From JAQWUY01 sp049615605 (GTDB lineage Bacteria > Pseudomonadota > Alphaproteobacteria > JAQWUY01): 36,199 nucleotides of DNA. The notes below the pieces were generated by a model, which saw only the letters and a list, made by a program, of their open reading frames with translations, had not been told where the DNA came from and ran no database searches. Position numbers and translations under genes: made by a program. This document shows positions 16,802-25,306 of this stretch, piece by piece. Within the stretch, counting starts at the first letter, position 1. Each line of letters starts with the position of its first letter. The stretch spans positions 1 through 36,199 of the forward strand of contig JBMZFW010000004.1 in assembly GCA_049615605.1 (NCBI GenBank), given 5' to 3'.

Positions 16802-17581
16802 ATGAGTAATAGCAACATTGTTGTCAACTTAACGGATGTGAATTTTGCATACGATGACAGCAAAACCATATTAAGTAATATTAACTTAAATATTAAGCAG
16901 GGGCAGATTGTTGCCTTTGTTGGTGAATCTGGTGCGGGTAAATCAACGCTTTTACATATTATATCGGGATACATAAAACCAAATTCTGGTGAAGCATATA
17001 TACTTGGTGATAAAATTACTGCACCAACAGACAGGTGCGCGGTTATGTTCCAAGACGATTATTTATATCCGTGGTTAACGGTTAAGGATAATATTAAATT
17101 GGGATTAAAAATCACTGGTAAAAAAGTAAGTGATAATTATTTGAATGGATTAATATCTGCATTGGGTCTTGATGAATTAATTGATAAAAAGCCAAATCAA
17201 TTATCGGGTGGGCAAAGACAAAGGGTTGCTTTTGCACGAAGCCTTGCCACTGCACCTGATATATTGGCACTTGATGAACCATTTTCAGCCCTTGATCCAA
17301 ATACAACGTTAAGGCTTCAAACATTAATCCGCAAGACAGTAAAAGATATTAAAAAGTCATTGCTTTTTGTAAGCCACAGCATTGAAGAAGTTGTAAGAAT
17401 GGCTGATAAAGTATTTATTTTAAATGCTGGAAAAATAACAGATACAGTTGAAATCTTATTGAACGAAGGCGAACGCGACAACAAAGATAAGACTTCGGAA
17501 TATGAAAAACAAATAAATATATTATTATCACAAAGTTCAAATGATGGGGGCGAAGATGTGCAAACATTGTACTACATTTAA
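16802..17581 (+). CDS. ABC transporter ATP-binding protein (nitrate/sulfonate/taurine class)
   Basis: A 259-aa cytoplasmic ATPase energising the importer formed with the next two genes. Walker A is GESGAGKST at 41-49, the Q-loop Gln is in MFQDDYLYPWLTV (about 82-94), the signature LSGGQRQR is at 134-141 and Walker B ILALDEP is at 154-160. The H-loop His follows in LLFVSHSIEEVVRM. The Q-loop region and length match the SsuB/TauB/NrtD family (COG1116). It heads a five-gene run: ATPase, binding protein, permease, OsmC-like, flavoprotein. The next gene starts inside its 3' end. Confidence 0.92.
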   Translation: MSNSNIVVNLTDVNFAYDDSKTILSNINLNIKQGQIVAFVGESGAGKSTLLHIISGYIKPNSGEAYILGDKITAPTDRCAVMFQDDYLYPWLTVKDNIKLGLKITGKKVSDNYLNGLISALGLDELIDKKPNQLSGGQRQRVAFARSLATAPDILALDEPFSALDPNTTLRLQTLIRKTVKDIKKSLLFVSHSIEEVVRMADKVFILNAGKITDTVEILLNEGERDNKDKTSEYEKQINILLSQSSNDGGEDVQTLYYI

Positions 17582-18746
17582 TGAATATGAATTAAATTCC
17601 CGTCGAAACTTTTTGGATAATATGATGTCTGGGGTTGCGGGTTTATCGGCGTTATCACTTGGTGGGTTGCCTGCAATGGCGGACGATGGTGATGACAGGG
17701 TAAAAATTGGTTACTTACCAATTACTGATGCAACCGCATTATTAATCGCCCACGCCCAAGGATATTTTAAAGACGAAGGACTAGATGCGCCAAAGCCAAC
17801 ATTAATCCGTGGTTGGTCGCCACTTATTGAAGGCTTTGTTGCCAAGAAATTTAACCTTGTTCATTTCTTAAAGCCAATTCCAATTTGGATGCGTTATAAA
17901 AGCAACTTTCCCGTTAAGGTAATGGGGTGGGCACATACCAATGGCTCGGCTATGGTTGTTGGCAGGCATACAAATATTAAAGACTATGCTGATTTAGGTG
18001 GCAAACAAGTTGCCATTCCATATTGGTATTCAGTGCATAATATTTTGTTGCAACAGGCACTTAAAAAATCTGGTATTACACCAGTTATTCAATCCGCATC
18101 AAAGCCATTAAAAGATAACGAATGTAATTTACAAATTTTACCACCACCTGATATGCCAATTGCCCTTGCTTCAAGAAAGATTGATGCTTATACAGTTGCC
18201 GAACCATTTAATGCACTTGGCGAATTAAAGGCGGGTGCTAGGTTAATAAGGTTTACAGGCGATATATGGAAAAACCACCCGTGTTGTGTTGTTTCAATGC
18301 ACGAAGCCGATACAATAAATAAGAAAAAATGGACGCAAAGTGTAATGAATGCAATCGTAAGGGCACAGGTTGATATTACAAACAATCCAAAAGAAGCTGC
18401 GGAAATAATTTCCCGCGATGGCAAGGGATATTTACCAGCCCCTAAAAAAGTTGTTGAAAAAGCAATGGTTGATTACAGCGACAAAAATTATACAGATGTA
18501 ATTAAACACAAAGATTGGGATATTAACCGTATTGATTTCTTTGGCTATCCATACCCAAGTGCAACGAAAAAAATTGTGACTGATTTAAAATCAACATTGG
18601 TTGCAGGTGACAGGTCGTTCCTTGATTCACTTGACCCTGAATTTGTTGCAAAAGATTTAGTTAATTATGATTACATTAAAACCGCAATAAATAAACATGT
18701 TAAAAATGCGCCTAGTTTCACTAGGAAAGAGGAGTTCTATCTTTGA
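17556..18746 (+). CDS. Tat-exported ABC substrate-binding protein, NrtA/SsuA-like (COG0715 type)
   Basis: A periplasmic solute-binding protein of about 396 aa. The chosen start at 17556 has GGGGGCG just upstream. An in-frame ATG at 17541 lacks a ribosome binding site. The N-terminus carries a twin-arginine motif, SRRNFL, at about 15-20, then a hydrophobic stretch and an AMA-type cleavage site near 45, so the folded protein is probably exported by Tat. The mature part begins VKIGYLPITDATALLIAHAQGYFKDEG-like, typical of NMT1/NrtA/SsuA proteins. It contains FLKPIPIWMRY and an HPCC motif (KNHPCCVV) seen in CmpA/NrtA-like members. Ligand is undetermined: sulfonates, nitrate-like anions and pyrimidines are all bound by relatives. 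It overlaps the ATPase gene by 26 bases and the permease by four. Confidence 0.87.
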   Translation: MCKHCTTFNEYELNSRRNFLDNMMSGVAGLSALSLGGLPAMADDGDDRVKIGYLPITDATALLIAHAQGYFKDEGLDAPKPTLIRGWSPLIEGFVAKKFNLVHFLKPIPIWMRYKSNFPVKVMGWAHTNGSAMVVGRHTNIKDYADLGGKQVAIPYWYSVHNILLQQALKKSGITPVIQSASKPLKDNECNLQILPPPDMPIALASRKIDAYTVAEPFNALGELKAGARLIRFTGDIWKNHPCCVVSMHEADTINKKKWTQSVMNAIVRAQVDITNNPKEAAEIISRDGKGYLPAPKKVVEKAMVDYSDKNYTDVIKHKDWDINRIDFFGYPYPSATKKIVTDLKSTLVAGDRSFLDSLDPEFVAKDLVNYDYIKTAINKHVKNAPSFTRKEEFYL

Positions 18747-19507
18747 TAAAACATTTAAACAATAAATATATATACCAATTGTTTGGAATATTTGTATTTG
18801 TATTCATCTGGTACTTGTTCGGTGTTTGGGCAACATACACTGGCGATATGATTTTTGAATCTTTTGCTATCGTTCCAACTGTTGACGCATTTATACGAAT
18901 TGCAAGTAATGGTATTTTATTTGATTCTGTATCGGCTAGTTTAAGCCGTGTAATATGGGGAATGTTTTATGCAATTTTGATTGGTGTTCCATTCGGTATT
19001 TTATTGGGTCTTAATAATACATTACAACAAATGTTTTCAGTTCCAATTCAATTTTTACGAATGACTAGTCCATTATCATTAATGCCAATTGTTGTAATGG
19101 TTATTCCAACTTGGAATTCAGGCATTATATTTTTACTAGCCTTTGCGGGTGTTTGGGCAATTATCCTTGCTTCATCAACGGCGGTAAAACGCATTGATAA
19201 AGGTTGGTTAAAGGTCGCAGAAAATTATCAAATTACATTTTTGCAAAAAATTAGAATAGTTATAATTCCAGCAATTATTCCAGATTTATTTACTGGTATC
19301 AGGTTAAGTCTTGGTGTTTGTTGGGTGGTATTGGTACCAGCGGAATTCTTGGGTGTCACATCGGGGTTGGGTTATGCAATTAACGATGCAAGGGATACCC
19401 TTGATTACAGTGTTATGATGGCACTTGTACTTGTAATTGGTGCAATCGGTTATGCGATTGACACCTTACTAAGAACCATAGTCGGTTTTTATGAATGGCA
19501 ACGATAA
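18743..19507 (+). CDS. ABC transporter permease (SsuC/TauC/NrtB type), TTG start
   Basis: A 254-aa inner-membrane permease with about six membrane segments. The cytoplasmic EAA loop is visible as AENYQITFLQKIRIVIIPAI and the following GIRLSLGVCWVVLVPAEFLG (about 154-200), as in SsuC/TauC. The start codon is TTG, overlapping the binding-protein stop as TTGA. It is supported by a strong AGAGGAG at 18728-18734, eight bases upstream, and no ATG competes nearby. Its last codons overlap an upstream ATG of the OsmC-like gene, which is probably not used. It is the membrane half of the importer with the ATPase at 16802. Confidence 0.9.
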   Translation: MIKHLNNKYIYQLFGIFVFVFIWYLFGVWATYTGDMIFESFAIVPTVDAFIRIASNGILFDSVSASLSRVIWGMFYAILIGVPFGILLGLNNTLQQMFSVPIQFLRMTSPLSLMPIVVMVIPTWNSGIIFLLAFAGVWAIILASSTAVKRIDKGWLKVAENYQITFLQKIRIVIIPAIIPDLFTGIRLSLGVCWVVLVPAEFLGVTSGLGYAINDARDTLDYSVMMALVLVIGAIGYAIDTLLRTIVGFYEWQR

Positions 19508-19526
19508 TATAGAAAGGAATAATATT

Positions 19527-20060
19527 ATGACAGATAAGCCAGCATTAACAGGGTGTCTTGCACCCATTGACAAAGACGGATTGGAACAACTTATTGCAAA
19601 TGGTAAGGCAAATCCACAAGCCGTTAAAACTTTAAAATGTAAAACAGTTGCTGAAGGTAGATTTAGACACTTAAACTACATTCGTGACTTGGAACCATAC
19701 ATTGTTGATGAACCACCTGCATTATTGGGTGATGATACAGCACCAAACCCATCTGAAGCAAACTTAGCAGCCCTTGGTTCTTGTATCGCTGTTGGTGTTC
19801 ACGCCAATGCGGTTGCCCGTAATATTACGGTTAATTCATTAGAAGTTGAACTGGAAGGTGATTTAAATATTACCGCCGTTTGGGGTACTGGTGATTTAAG
19901 TGAAAAACCAGTTGGCTTTACAGATGTAAGAATTAAAGTTCACTTAGATGCAGATGCGTCTGATGAAGAAATTAATGAAATTTTACAAATCGCAGAAACT
20001 TGGTCGCCTGTGTTAAACACAGTAAAACGTCCAGTTAATGTTGAAATGACAAGAGGTTAA
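19527..20060 (+). CDS. OsmC/Ohr family protein
   Basis: About 177 aa. The start at 19527 is preferred because AGAAAGGA lies upstream. An earlier in-frame ATG at 19491 lies inside the permease gene. OsmC/Ohr proteins are thiol-dependent peroxidases or, in some subfamilies, of unknown role. The visible family core is NPSEANLAALGSCIAVGVHANAV with the first active-site-like Cys in GSC. The usual second Cys about 60 residues later is not evident (the corresponding stretch is EEINEILQIAETWSPVLNTV). The peroxidase pair therefore appears incomplete and the function is uncertain. Two extra Cys residues occur near the N-terminus (LTGC, LKCK). It sits between an ABC importer and a flavoprotein, suggesting a role in handling the imported compound. 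Confidence 0.8.
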   Translation: MTDKPALTGCLAPIDKDGLEQLIANGKANPQAVKTLKCKTVAEGRFRHLNYIRDLEPYIVDEPPALLGDDTAPNPSEANLAALGSCIAVGVHANAVARNITVNSLEVELEGDLNITAVWGTGDLSEKPVGFTDVRIKVHLDADASDEEINEILQIAETWSPVLNTVKRPVNVEMTRG

Positions 20061-20066
20061 TTTAAA

Positions 20067-21092
20067 ATGTGGCAAAATGTATTAGATTCAGTTGATGATT
20101 CAGCAAAACAAGTTGATGTAGACGGTGTATATAAATCGTGCACTTTGCAAGAAATTGCAAAAGCAGGTGGAATATATAATTCGGATAAAGGCTTACTTGA
20201 TGCGGTTGAAAAAATGACCGAAGCATCAAAATACTGTTTATCAACTGGGTTTAATATGTGGTGCCAATCTACTTTATCGTGGTACACATCACGAATTGAC
20301 AATGAACAATTTAAACAATTACACAAAGATATTTCATCGGGTGAAATATTGGGCGGTACTGGACTTTCAAATCCATTTAAAACTTTTAGCGGTTTAGCCG
20401 AAATAAAAATTAATGGTGAAAAAGTTGATGGTGGTTATAAAATTACTGGTAAATTACCGTGGGTATCAAATGTTGATTACAACCATTACTTAGCAATTAT
20501 TTTTAAAAACTGTTCAGGTACGCATACAATGGCATTGGTTAAATGTGATAAAGATAATACGGTTATTACCCAACCAAATAACTTTATTGCACTTGAAGGT
20601 ACAGCAACAGTAGCAGTTGAATTCAATGATACATTTATTGATGATAACAATGTGTTAACACATGAATTTGAAGGCTTTGCACCAAATATTCGTTCTGGCT
20701 TTGTAATCTTACAATGTGGTATGGGGCTTGGTATTTTGGAAAGGGTAAAACAAATCATAATTGATGAAAGTAAAAACCCAGAAAATGCAGTTTTACAAAT
20801 TCAAGAAAAAGATATTCAAAGTTGGATTGATGATATTACAACCCGTATAAAACAAAATGTTGATAAGTCTGTTAATGCCACAACAGATGACAGCGAATTT
20901 TGGAATGATGTATTACAGCTTCGTCGTGATTTATCAAATTATACATTAAATGCCTTGCAAGCAGGAATGCTTCACAGTGGGGCAAAAGGTTATTTGAAAA
21001 ATTCATTGGCGGAACGCACACTTCGTGAAGGGTATTTTGTTGCGACAATTACCCCGTCATTAAAGCAACTTGAATTAATGTTAAGTAAATAA
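20067..21092 (+). CDS. Acyl-CoA dehydrogenase-like flavoprotein
   Basis: A 341-aa protein with the acyl-CoA dehydrogenase fold, shorter than typical fatty-acid members (about 380-400 aa). The middle beta domain shows GEILGGTGLSNPFKT (about 91-105) and VDGGYKITGKLPWVSNV (about 117-133), the flavin/substrate-facing segments. The C-terminal helical part contains LHSGAKGYLKNSLAERTLREG. A catalytic Glu could not be placed. Relatives of this divergent group include DszC/SfnB-type flavin monooxygenases that act on organosulfur compounds, so oxidation of the transported substrate, rather than beta-oxidation, is a reasonable inference. It begins six bases after the OsmC-like gene and ends the operon. 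Confidence 0.78.
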   Translation: MWQNVLDSVDDSAKQVDVDGVYKSCTLQEIAKAGGIYNSDKGLLDAVEKMTEASKYCLSTGFNMWCQSTLSWYTSRIDNEQFKQLHKDISSGEILGGTGLSNPFKTFSGLAEIKINGEKVDGGYKITGKLPWVSNVDYNHYLAIIFKNCSGTHTMALVKCDKDNTVITQPNNFIALEGTATVAVEFNDTFIDDNNVLTHEFEGFAPNIRSGFVILQCGMGLGILERVKQIIIDESKNPENAVLQIQEKDIQSWIDDITTRIKQNVDKSVNATTDDSEFWNDVLQLRRDLSNYTLNALQAGMLHSGAKGYLKNSLAERTLREGYFVATITPSLKQLELMLSK

Positions 21093-21152
21093 CAAAGTTT
21101 ACTATCCAATTTAATTATGTTATTTTTAAAATAAAAAAATAAGGATTACATA

Positions 21153-22568
21153 ATGTTTAAATCGGCTAAAATATTTTTCATTGGATTATTTTTAACAGTT
21201 ACGGGCTTTGCTTTTGCCCATGGAATACAATCATTTTCAGGTGTGGTAAAGAAAACTATCCCTGCGGTGGTAAGTATTCAGGCGACTTATACAACAGCCA
21301 ACCGAACTGAAATGTTACGTGAATTAAAAGTTCCAAAAGAAATGGAAAAATTCTTTGAAGACTTCTTTAACGAACAACAAAGAAATGCCCAACCAAATAA
21401 AGGTCAAGGCAGTGGATTTATTTTTGATAAAAGTGGTTATGTAATCACCAATAATCATGTTGTATACCGTGCCAATGACATTAAAGTTGTCTTGCAAGAC
21501 GGAACAACATACAAAGCGGTTATTAAAGGTGTGGACAGTTTAACTGACTTAGCTGTATTAAAATTACAAGGGGTTAAAAAACCACTTCCAACAATTGAAT
21601 TTGCCAATTCTGAAAAGGCAGAAATTGGTGATTGGGTAATTGCAATCGGTAATCCAATGGGGCTTGGTGGCAGTGTGACCAAAGGTATTATTTCTGCATC
21701 GGGTCGTAATATTCAATCGGGTCTTTATGACGATTACATTCAAACAGATACACCAATTAACCGTGGTAACAGCGGTGGTCCATTGATTAATATGGACGGT
21801 AAAGTAATTGGTATTAATACGGCAATTATGTCACCAACGGGTGGTAATATTGGTCTTGGCTTTGCCATACCATCAAACTTGGCAAAAAATATTGCAACAC
21901 AATTACTTAAAAAAGGTTCGGTAAGTCGTGCTTGGCTTGGGGTAAGTATGCGACCTGTAAGTGTGGAAATTGCCGACAGTCTGGGCTTAAAACAAGTTGA
22001 AGGTGTAATAATTTCTGGTGTGCAAAGTGGAAGCCCTGCTGATAAAGGCGGAATTAAAGTTGGCGATGTTATATTGGAAGTTGGCGGTAAAAAGATTACA
22101 AAACGATTACGATTGCCAATGATAATTGCATCATTACCAATTAATAAAAAGGTTAAGTTTACAATTGTAAGGGCGGGTAAAATTAAATTCCTTAACATTA
22201 AACTTACAAAGCGTGAAGAACGAACAGCATTTATAAATAAACCTGCGCCAAAAAGATTAATTAAGAAAACAGAACTTCTTAAAACTGGTATAATGGTTGC
22301 CGATATTAATACGGAAATAAGAAAGCTTTATTCTATTGGTAAAAATGTTCGTGGTGTTGTTGTGACAGATATTCATAAGACATCATCAGCATACGGTTTG
22401 TTAAAAGAAGGTATGGTTATTTTAAAGATTAATGACTTGCCAACAACCAGCTCTGTTGAAGCGGAAAAGATTGTGCGAATGGCAATAAAAAGAAATAAAA
22501 AGAATATTCTTTTAATTATTGAAACTGGACAAAACCGCAAGGCTATCCTTACTGTTGAATTAAAGTAA
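21153..22568 (+). CDS. DegP/HtrA-type periplasmic serine protease with two PDZ domains
   Basis: A 471-aa envelope quality-control protease. A signal peptide covers about residues 1-22, with cleavage after AFA. The trypsin-like domain has its catalytic triad intact: His102 in NNHVV, Asp132 in DLAVLK and Ser207 in RGNSGGPL. Two PDZ domains follow. The first starts near 255 (AWLGVSMRPVSVEIADSLGL, GVIISGVQSGSPADKGGIKVGDVIL). The second starts near 370 (GIMVADINTEIRKLY onward) and is more divergent. AAGGAT precedes the ATG. The 60-base upstream gap includes TTATTTTTAAAATAA, which could end the preceding operon. It nearly touches the convergent DUF971 gene (5-base gap). Confidence 0.93.
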   Translation: MFKSAKIFFIGLFLTVTGFAFAHGIQSFSGVVKKTIPAVVSIQATYTTANRTEMLRELKVPKEMEKFFEDFFNEQQRNAQPNKGQGSGFIFDKSGYVITNNHVVYRANDIKVVLQDGTTYKAVIKGVDSLTDLAVLKLQGVKKPLPTIEFANSEKAEIGDWVIAIGNPMGLGGSVTKGIISASGRNIQSGLYDDYIQTDTPINRGNSGGPLINMDGKVIGINTAIMSPTGGNIGLGFAIPSNLAKNIATQLLKKGSVSRAWLGVSMRPVSVEIADSLGLKQVEGVIISGVQSGSPADKGGIKVGDVILEVGGKKITKRLRLPMIIASLPINKKVKFTIVRAGKIKFLNIKLTKREERTAFINKPAPKRLIKKTELLKTGIMVADINTEIRKLYSIGKNVRGVVVTDIHKTSSAYGLLKEGMVILKINDLPTTSSVEAEKIVRMAIKRNKKNILLIIETGQNRKAILTVELK

Positions 22569-22573
22569 TATTT

Positions 22574-22936
22574 TTAAGGCTGTCTTGATTTGTTTTCTTT
22601 TTCAAGGCGTTTTAAATACATATCCCAGTACGCATCAAAGTTTTCGCCCAAGTCGTATAAATATTCCCACGAATAAATTCCAGAATCGTGCATATCATCA
22701 AACGATATACGGATTGCATAATTGCCCACAACTTCAATATTCATAATACCAATGTGTTTACGACCATAAATAAGTTTTGGTGGTTCCATGCCGTGCCCAC
22801 GCACTTCGGCGGATGGGCTATATACCCTAAGGAATTCAGCAGGGTAGTGAAATGTTTGATTATTATCAAAAGTGATTGCGACTTGTTTGGTTTCGCTGTT
22901 TAACTTAATGTCTTTAACATTCAGTTGCTGTTTCAT
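22574..22936 (-). CDS. DUF971 (GBBH-like N-terminal domain) protein
   Basis: A 120-aa single-domain protein of the DUF971 family, related to the N-terminal domain of gamma-butyrobetaine hydroxylase. Conserved blocks are visible: VYSPSAEVRGHG (about 38-49), LIYGRKHIGIMNIEVVGNYAIRISFDD (about 55-81) and HDSGIYSWEYLYDLG (about 83-97). Members are often annotated near iron-sulfur or thioredoxin genes, but a biochemical role is not firmly set. It is the last gene of a four-gene minus-strand operon: prolyl-tRNA editing protein, thioredoxin-TPR protein, Trm112-like protein, DUF971. Its start overlaps the Trm112-like stop. Confidence 0.9.
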   Translation of the reverse strand: MKQQLNVKDIKLNSETKQVAITFDNNQTFHYPAEFLRVYSPSAEVRGHGMEPPKLIYGRKHIGIMNIEVVGNYAIRISFDDMHDSGIYSWEYLYDLGENFDAYWDMYLKRLEKENKSRQP

Positions 22937-23100
22937 TAATCAAGCTTTCTTGCTTCTTCAACCAACATAATTGGAATGCCATCACGAATTGGGAATGCCA
23001 CTTTTAATTTTTCTGAAATTAATTCTTGGTTCTTTTCATCATATTTAAGTGGTGTGTGGGTAATCGGACATACCAACATTGAAAGAGTATTTTTATCCAT
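22936..23100 (-). CDS. Trm112/YcaR family protein
   Basis: A 54-aa protein starting at the ATG at 23100, which has AAGGA at a good distance. An in-frame ATG 18 bases earlier lacks one and would overlap the thioredoxin gene. The sequence MDKNTLSMLVCPITHTPLKYD, with the core ELISEKLKVAFPIRDGIPIML, is characteristic of bacterial Trm112/YcaR. The first zinc-knuckle position is CPIT rather than the CPxC of zinc-binding members, a variant I recall as common in alphaproteobacteria. In other organisms Trm112 activates SAM methyltransferases. The bacterial partner is less clear. Confidence 0.9.
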   Translation of the reverse strand: MDKNTLSMLVCPITHTPLKYDEKNQELISEKLKVAFPIRDGIPIMLVEEARKLD

Positions 23101-23110
23101 TGTCTTTTCC

Positions 23111-23989
23111 TTATACAAACATTAGGGACGATAATCTTTTTCGTCCGTCAATTGCGATTGGGTTTTCAAAACCCAATACTTCAAAACATTTTAATAGTTC
23201 TGTTTTTACTATACCATCATTCCAGTTTTTATCCATTGCAAATAATTCAAGGAATATATCAACCGCTTCTTGATGTTTTGATAAGCCGAATAATGCGGTT
23301 GCATAATCAAGACCAGATTGCATATTATTCTTGTCATTTTCATAAGCGGATTTTAATTCGCCAATGTCACCCATATCACCAGCATTTTTTGCCATAGATA
23401 GCATAGATAGGGCTTCTTTAATTTCATTGCTGTCTTGGTGTTCGGATTCAGTAAGCATTGATTCAGCCGCATCCAATTCGCCCATATTAATATAACATTT
23501 TGCCAGTCCCGCAATTGCAATTGGGCTGTCTGGTGTTATTTCCAATATTTCCATAAATAATGGTAATGCGGTGTCGTAATCACCAGTCTTAATTGCCGTT
23601 TCAGATTGTTCCAATAATTCAATTAACTGTTCAGAACTTTCATTATTTTCACTTTCCCCACCAAGAACAGCATTTATTTTTGCTTCAATTTCAGATTTTG
23701 GAATATTGCCATTAAAGCCATCAACTGGTTGCCCTTTGTAAATAATTGCAACTGTTGGAACGGACTTAACTTGCATTTGCTGTGCCATTTGTTGGTTTTC
23801 ATCAATGTTTATTTTGGCAAGCTTTACTTTGCCATTATGTGAATTAACCACCGCTTCAAGGTTTGGCATTAATTCTTTACAAGGACCACACCACGGTGCC
23901 CAAAAATCAACAACAACTGGTGTTTCCATTGATTGGTTCATAACCTTTTCAGAAAAGTTATTCATATTTACATCGTATATATTTTCCAT
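23111..23989 (-). CDS. Thioredoxin-TPR protein, CnoX/YbbN type
   Basis: A 292-aa cytoplasmic protein with an N-terminal thioredoxin domain and a C-terminal helical TPR region, the architecture of CnoX (YbbN). The active site is WAPWCGPCKEL at about 30-40, so unlike E. coli CnoX it keeps the full CGPC redox pair. The cis-proline region is VKSVPTVAIIYKGQ near 74-87. TPR-like helices start near 120 (QLIELLEQSETAIKTGDYDTA) and continue to about 270. CnoX-type proteins protect clients from oxidation and cooperate with chaperones, especially under hypochlorous-acid stress. It lies two bases after the upstream prolyl-tRNA editing gene. AGGAT precedes the start. Confidence 0.9.
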   Translation of the reverse strand: MENIYDVNMNNFSEKVMNQSMETPVVVDFWAPWCGPCKELMPNLEAVVNSHNGKVKLAKINIDENQQMAQQMQVKSVPTVAIIYKGQPVDGFNGNIPKSEIEAKINAVLGGESENNESSEQLIELLEQSETAIKTGDYDTALPLFMEILEITPDSPIAIAGLAKCYINMGELDAAESMLTESEHQDSNEIKEALSMLSMAKNAGDMGDIGELKSAYENDKNNMQSGLDYATALFGLSKHQEAVDIFLELFAMDKNWNDGIVKTELLKCFEVLGFENPIAIDGRKRLSSLMFV

Positions 23990-23991
23990 TT

Positions 23992-24516
23992 TTAATCCTG
24001 TAATAAGTCTTCGTTTTTAAAGTCAATAATCATTGGTTCGTGATTATATGATTTCATATATTCAATTAAATCCGTACCCTTCATTTGAACCGTTGCATCG
24101 TTTAACAATGGGTGTGGGCATACTAATTCTTCGGTAGTGCACGATTTATCAATTACCGCTGTTACATTACCATTTGTGTCATTTACAACAGAAAGCGGTG
24201 TTACCGAACCGGGTTTAACCCCAAGGTTTTCCCAAAGCCTGTCTGGGTTGCAAAATGATAAATTCCCAGAAGTTCCAAGAACAGCCTTTACTTTTTTTAA
24301 ATCGGGGCGAATATCGTGTGGTATTGTTATTAACCACATATTTTTCTTTTTGTCATAAACAAATAAGTTTTTGATATGAACGCCGTCTATGTCTTTTGTA
24401 TAAAGTTCTGCTTCTTCAACGGTAAAAACAGGTGGGTGTTCAAATACTTTGTATTCAATACCTTTGTCATTTAAATCTTGGTATATTTTTTCTTTATCAA
24501 ATAATGGTGTATGCAT
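23992..24516 (-). CDS. Prolyl-tRNA editing protein, ProX/YbaK family
   Basis: A 174-aa free-standing aminoacyl-tRNA deacylase, which in the ProX group hydrolyses misacylated Ala-tRNA(Pro) in the cytoplasm. Family motifs seen: EHPPVFTVEEAE (about 26-37), the catalytic-lysine region HIKNLFVYDKKKN (about 47-59), KAVLGTSGNLSF and GVKPGSVTPLSVVND (about 99-113). Length is normal. It is the first gene of the minus-strand operon ending in DUF971, with AAGG before the start. An INS-domain subgroup other than ProX cannot be ruled out, since the specificity residues were not analysed. Confidence 0.88.
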   Translation of the reverse strand: MHTPLFDKEKIYQDLNDKGIEYKVFEHPPVFTVEEAELYTKDIDGVHIKNLFVYDKKKNMWLITIPHDIRPDLKKVKAVLGTSGNLSFCNPDRLWENLGVKPGSVTPLSVVNDTNGNVTAVIDKSCTTEELVCPHPLLNDATVQMKGTDLIEYMKSYNHEPMIIDFKNEDLLQD

Positions 24517-24613
24517 TTGTATTTACCTTATTAATTAATTGTTACAACATTATATATAAAAGCCACAAAATTATAAAGTGTATTTTTGACTTAGTTATGG
24601 TAATAATACTTTT

Positions 24614-25306
24614 ATGAAAATAAAAATATACATTATTAATTTAAAGCGTTCAAAGCACCGCCGAAAACATATGGCGGAACAATTAAAAGCAACAAAAATT
24701 AAATATGATTTTGTTGATGCAGTTGATGGTAAAAATAAAGATAAATCCGACTTTAAACAATATAATCAAAATACTATTAATATTACGGGTAAAGACTTAA
24801 AGCCAACTGAAATAGGGGCTTTCCTTTCACATGAAAAGGCAATTAAACAAGCAAAGACTGATAAGGTTGATTGGGCAATTGTACTAGAAGACGATGTGGT
24901 TGTAAGTAAACATTTCAATGATATTTTAAGGCATATTGAAAACAACAAATCACTTGATGTAATTCGTATGTATGTAAGGAATGCTGGGATTGCCCAAACA
25001 CCAACCTATACGGAAAAAAGAAACACTTATGGCAATTGGGGTGGGGCACTTGGTTATGCAATTAGCAAATCGGGTGTAAATAAATTTTTAAAAGTAAGTG
25101 ATAATTTTTCTATAAAGATTGATAATTTCTTGTTCGGGTATTGGCTTCACGGTTTAAAAATTTGCCAAACTGACAAGAACCTGGTTGATATTGAAAATAC
25201 AATAGACAGCGATATTGGTTATAATAAAACAGATAAACCCGCAACAAAGCCATTAACAAGACTTGTTTATAAGGTTAAATACTTTATTCAAAGTTTGACA
25301 AATTGA
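24614..25306 (+). CDS. Glycosyltransferase family 25 protein
   Basis: A 230-aa enzyme of the LPS/oligosaccharide family 25, which typically adds galactose or another hexose to lipid A core sugars at the inner-membrane face. The start IYIINLKRSKHRRKHM (about 5-20) is the GT25 N-terminal motif. PTEIGAFLSHEKAI (about 64-77) and WAIVLEDDVVVS (about 87-98, with the metal-binding acidic pair at 93-94) follow. GGALGYAISKSGVNKFL is near 144-160. The C-terminal 30 residues are basic. It stands alone, upstream of marR, and its last codons contain the TTGACA that may serve as a -35 box for marR. Acceptor and donor are unknown. Confidence 0.88.
   Translation: MKIKIYIINLKRSKHRRKHMAEQLKATKIKYDFVDAVDGKNKDKSDFKQYNQNTINITGKDLKPTEIGAFLSHEKAIKQAKTDKVDWAIVLEDDVVVSKHFNDILRHIENNKSLDVIRMYVRNAGIAQTPTYTEKRNTYGNWGGALGYAISKSGVNKFLKVSDNFSIKIDNFLFGYWLHGLKICQTDKNLVDIENTIDSDIGYNKTDKPATKPLTRLVYKVKYFIQSLTN

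Noticed and set aside
17541..17555. Upstream ATGs as start of the ABC binding protein
   Set aside because: No ribosome binding site precedes 17541, while the ATG at 17556 has GGGGGCG at a good distance and leaves the Tat motif near the N-terminus.
21120..21134. TTATTTTTAAAATAA as an operator for the DegP gene
   Set aside because: It is a low-complexity AT inverted repeat, likely to arise by chance or to act as a weak terminator of the preceding operon.
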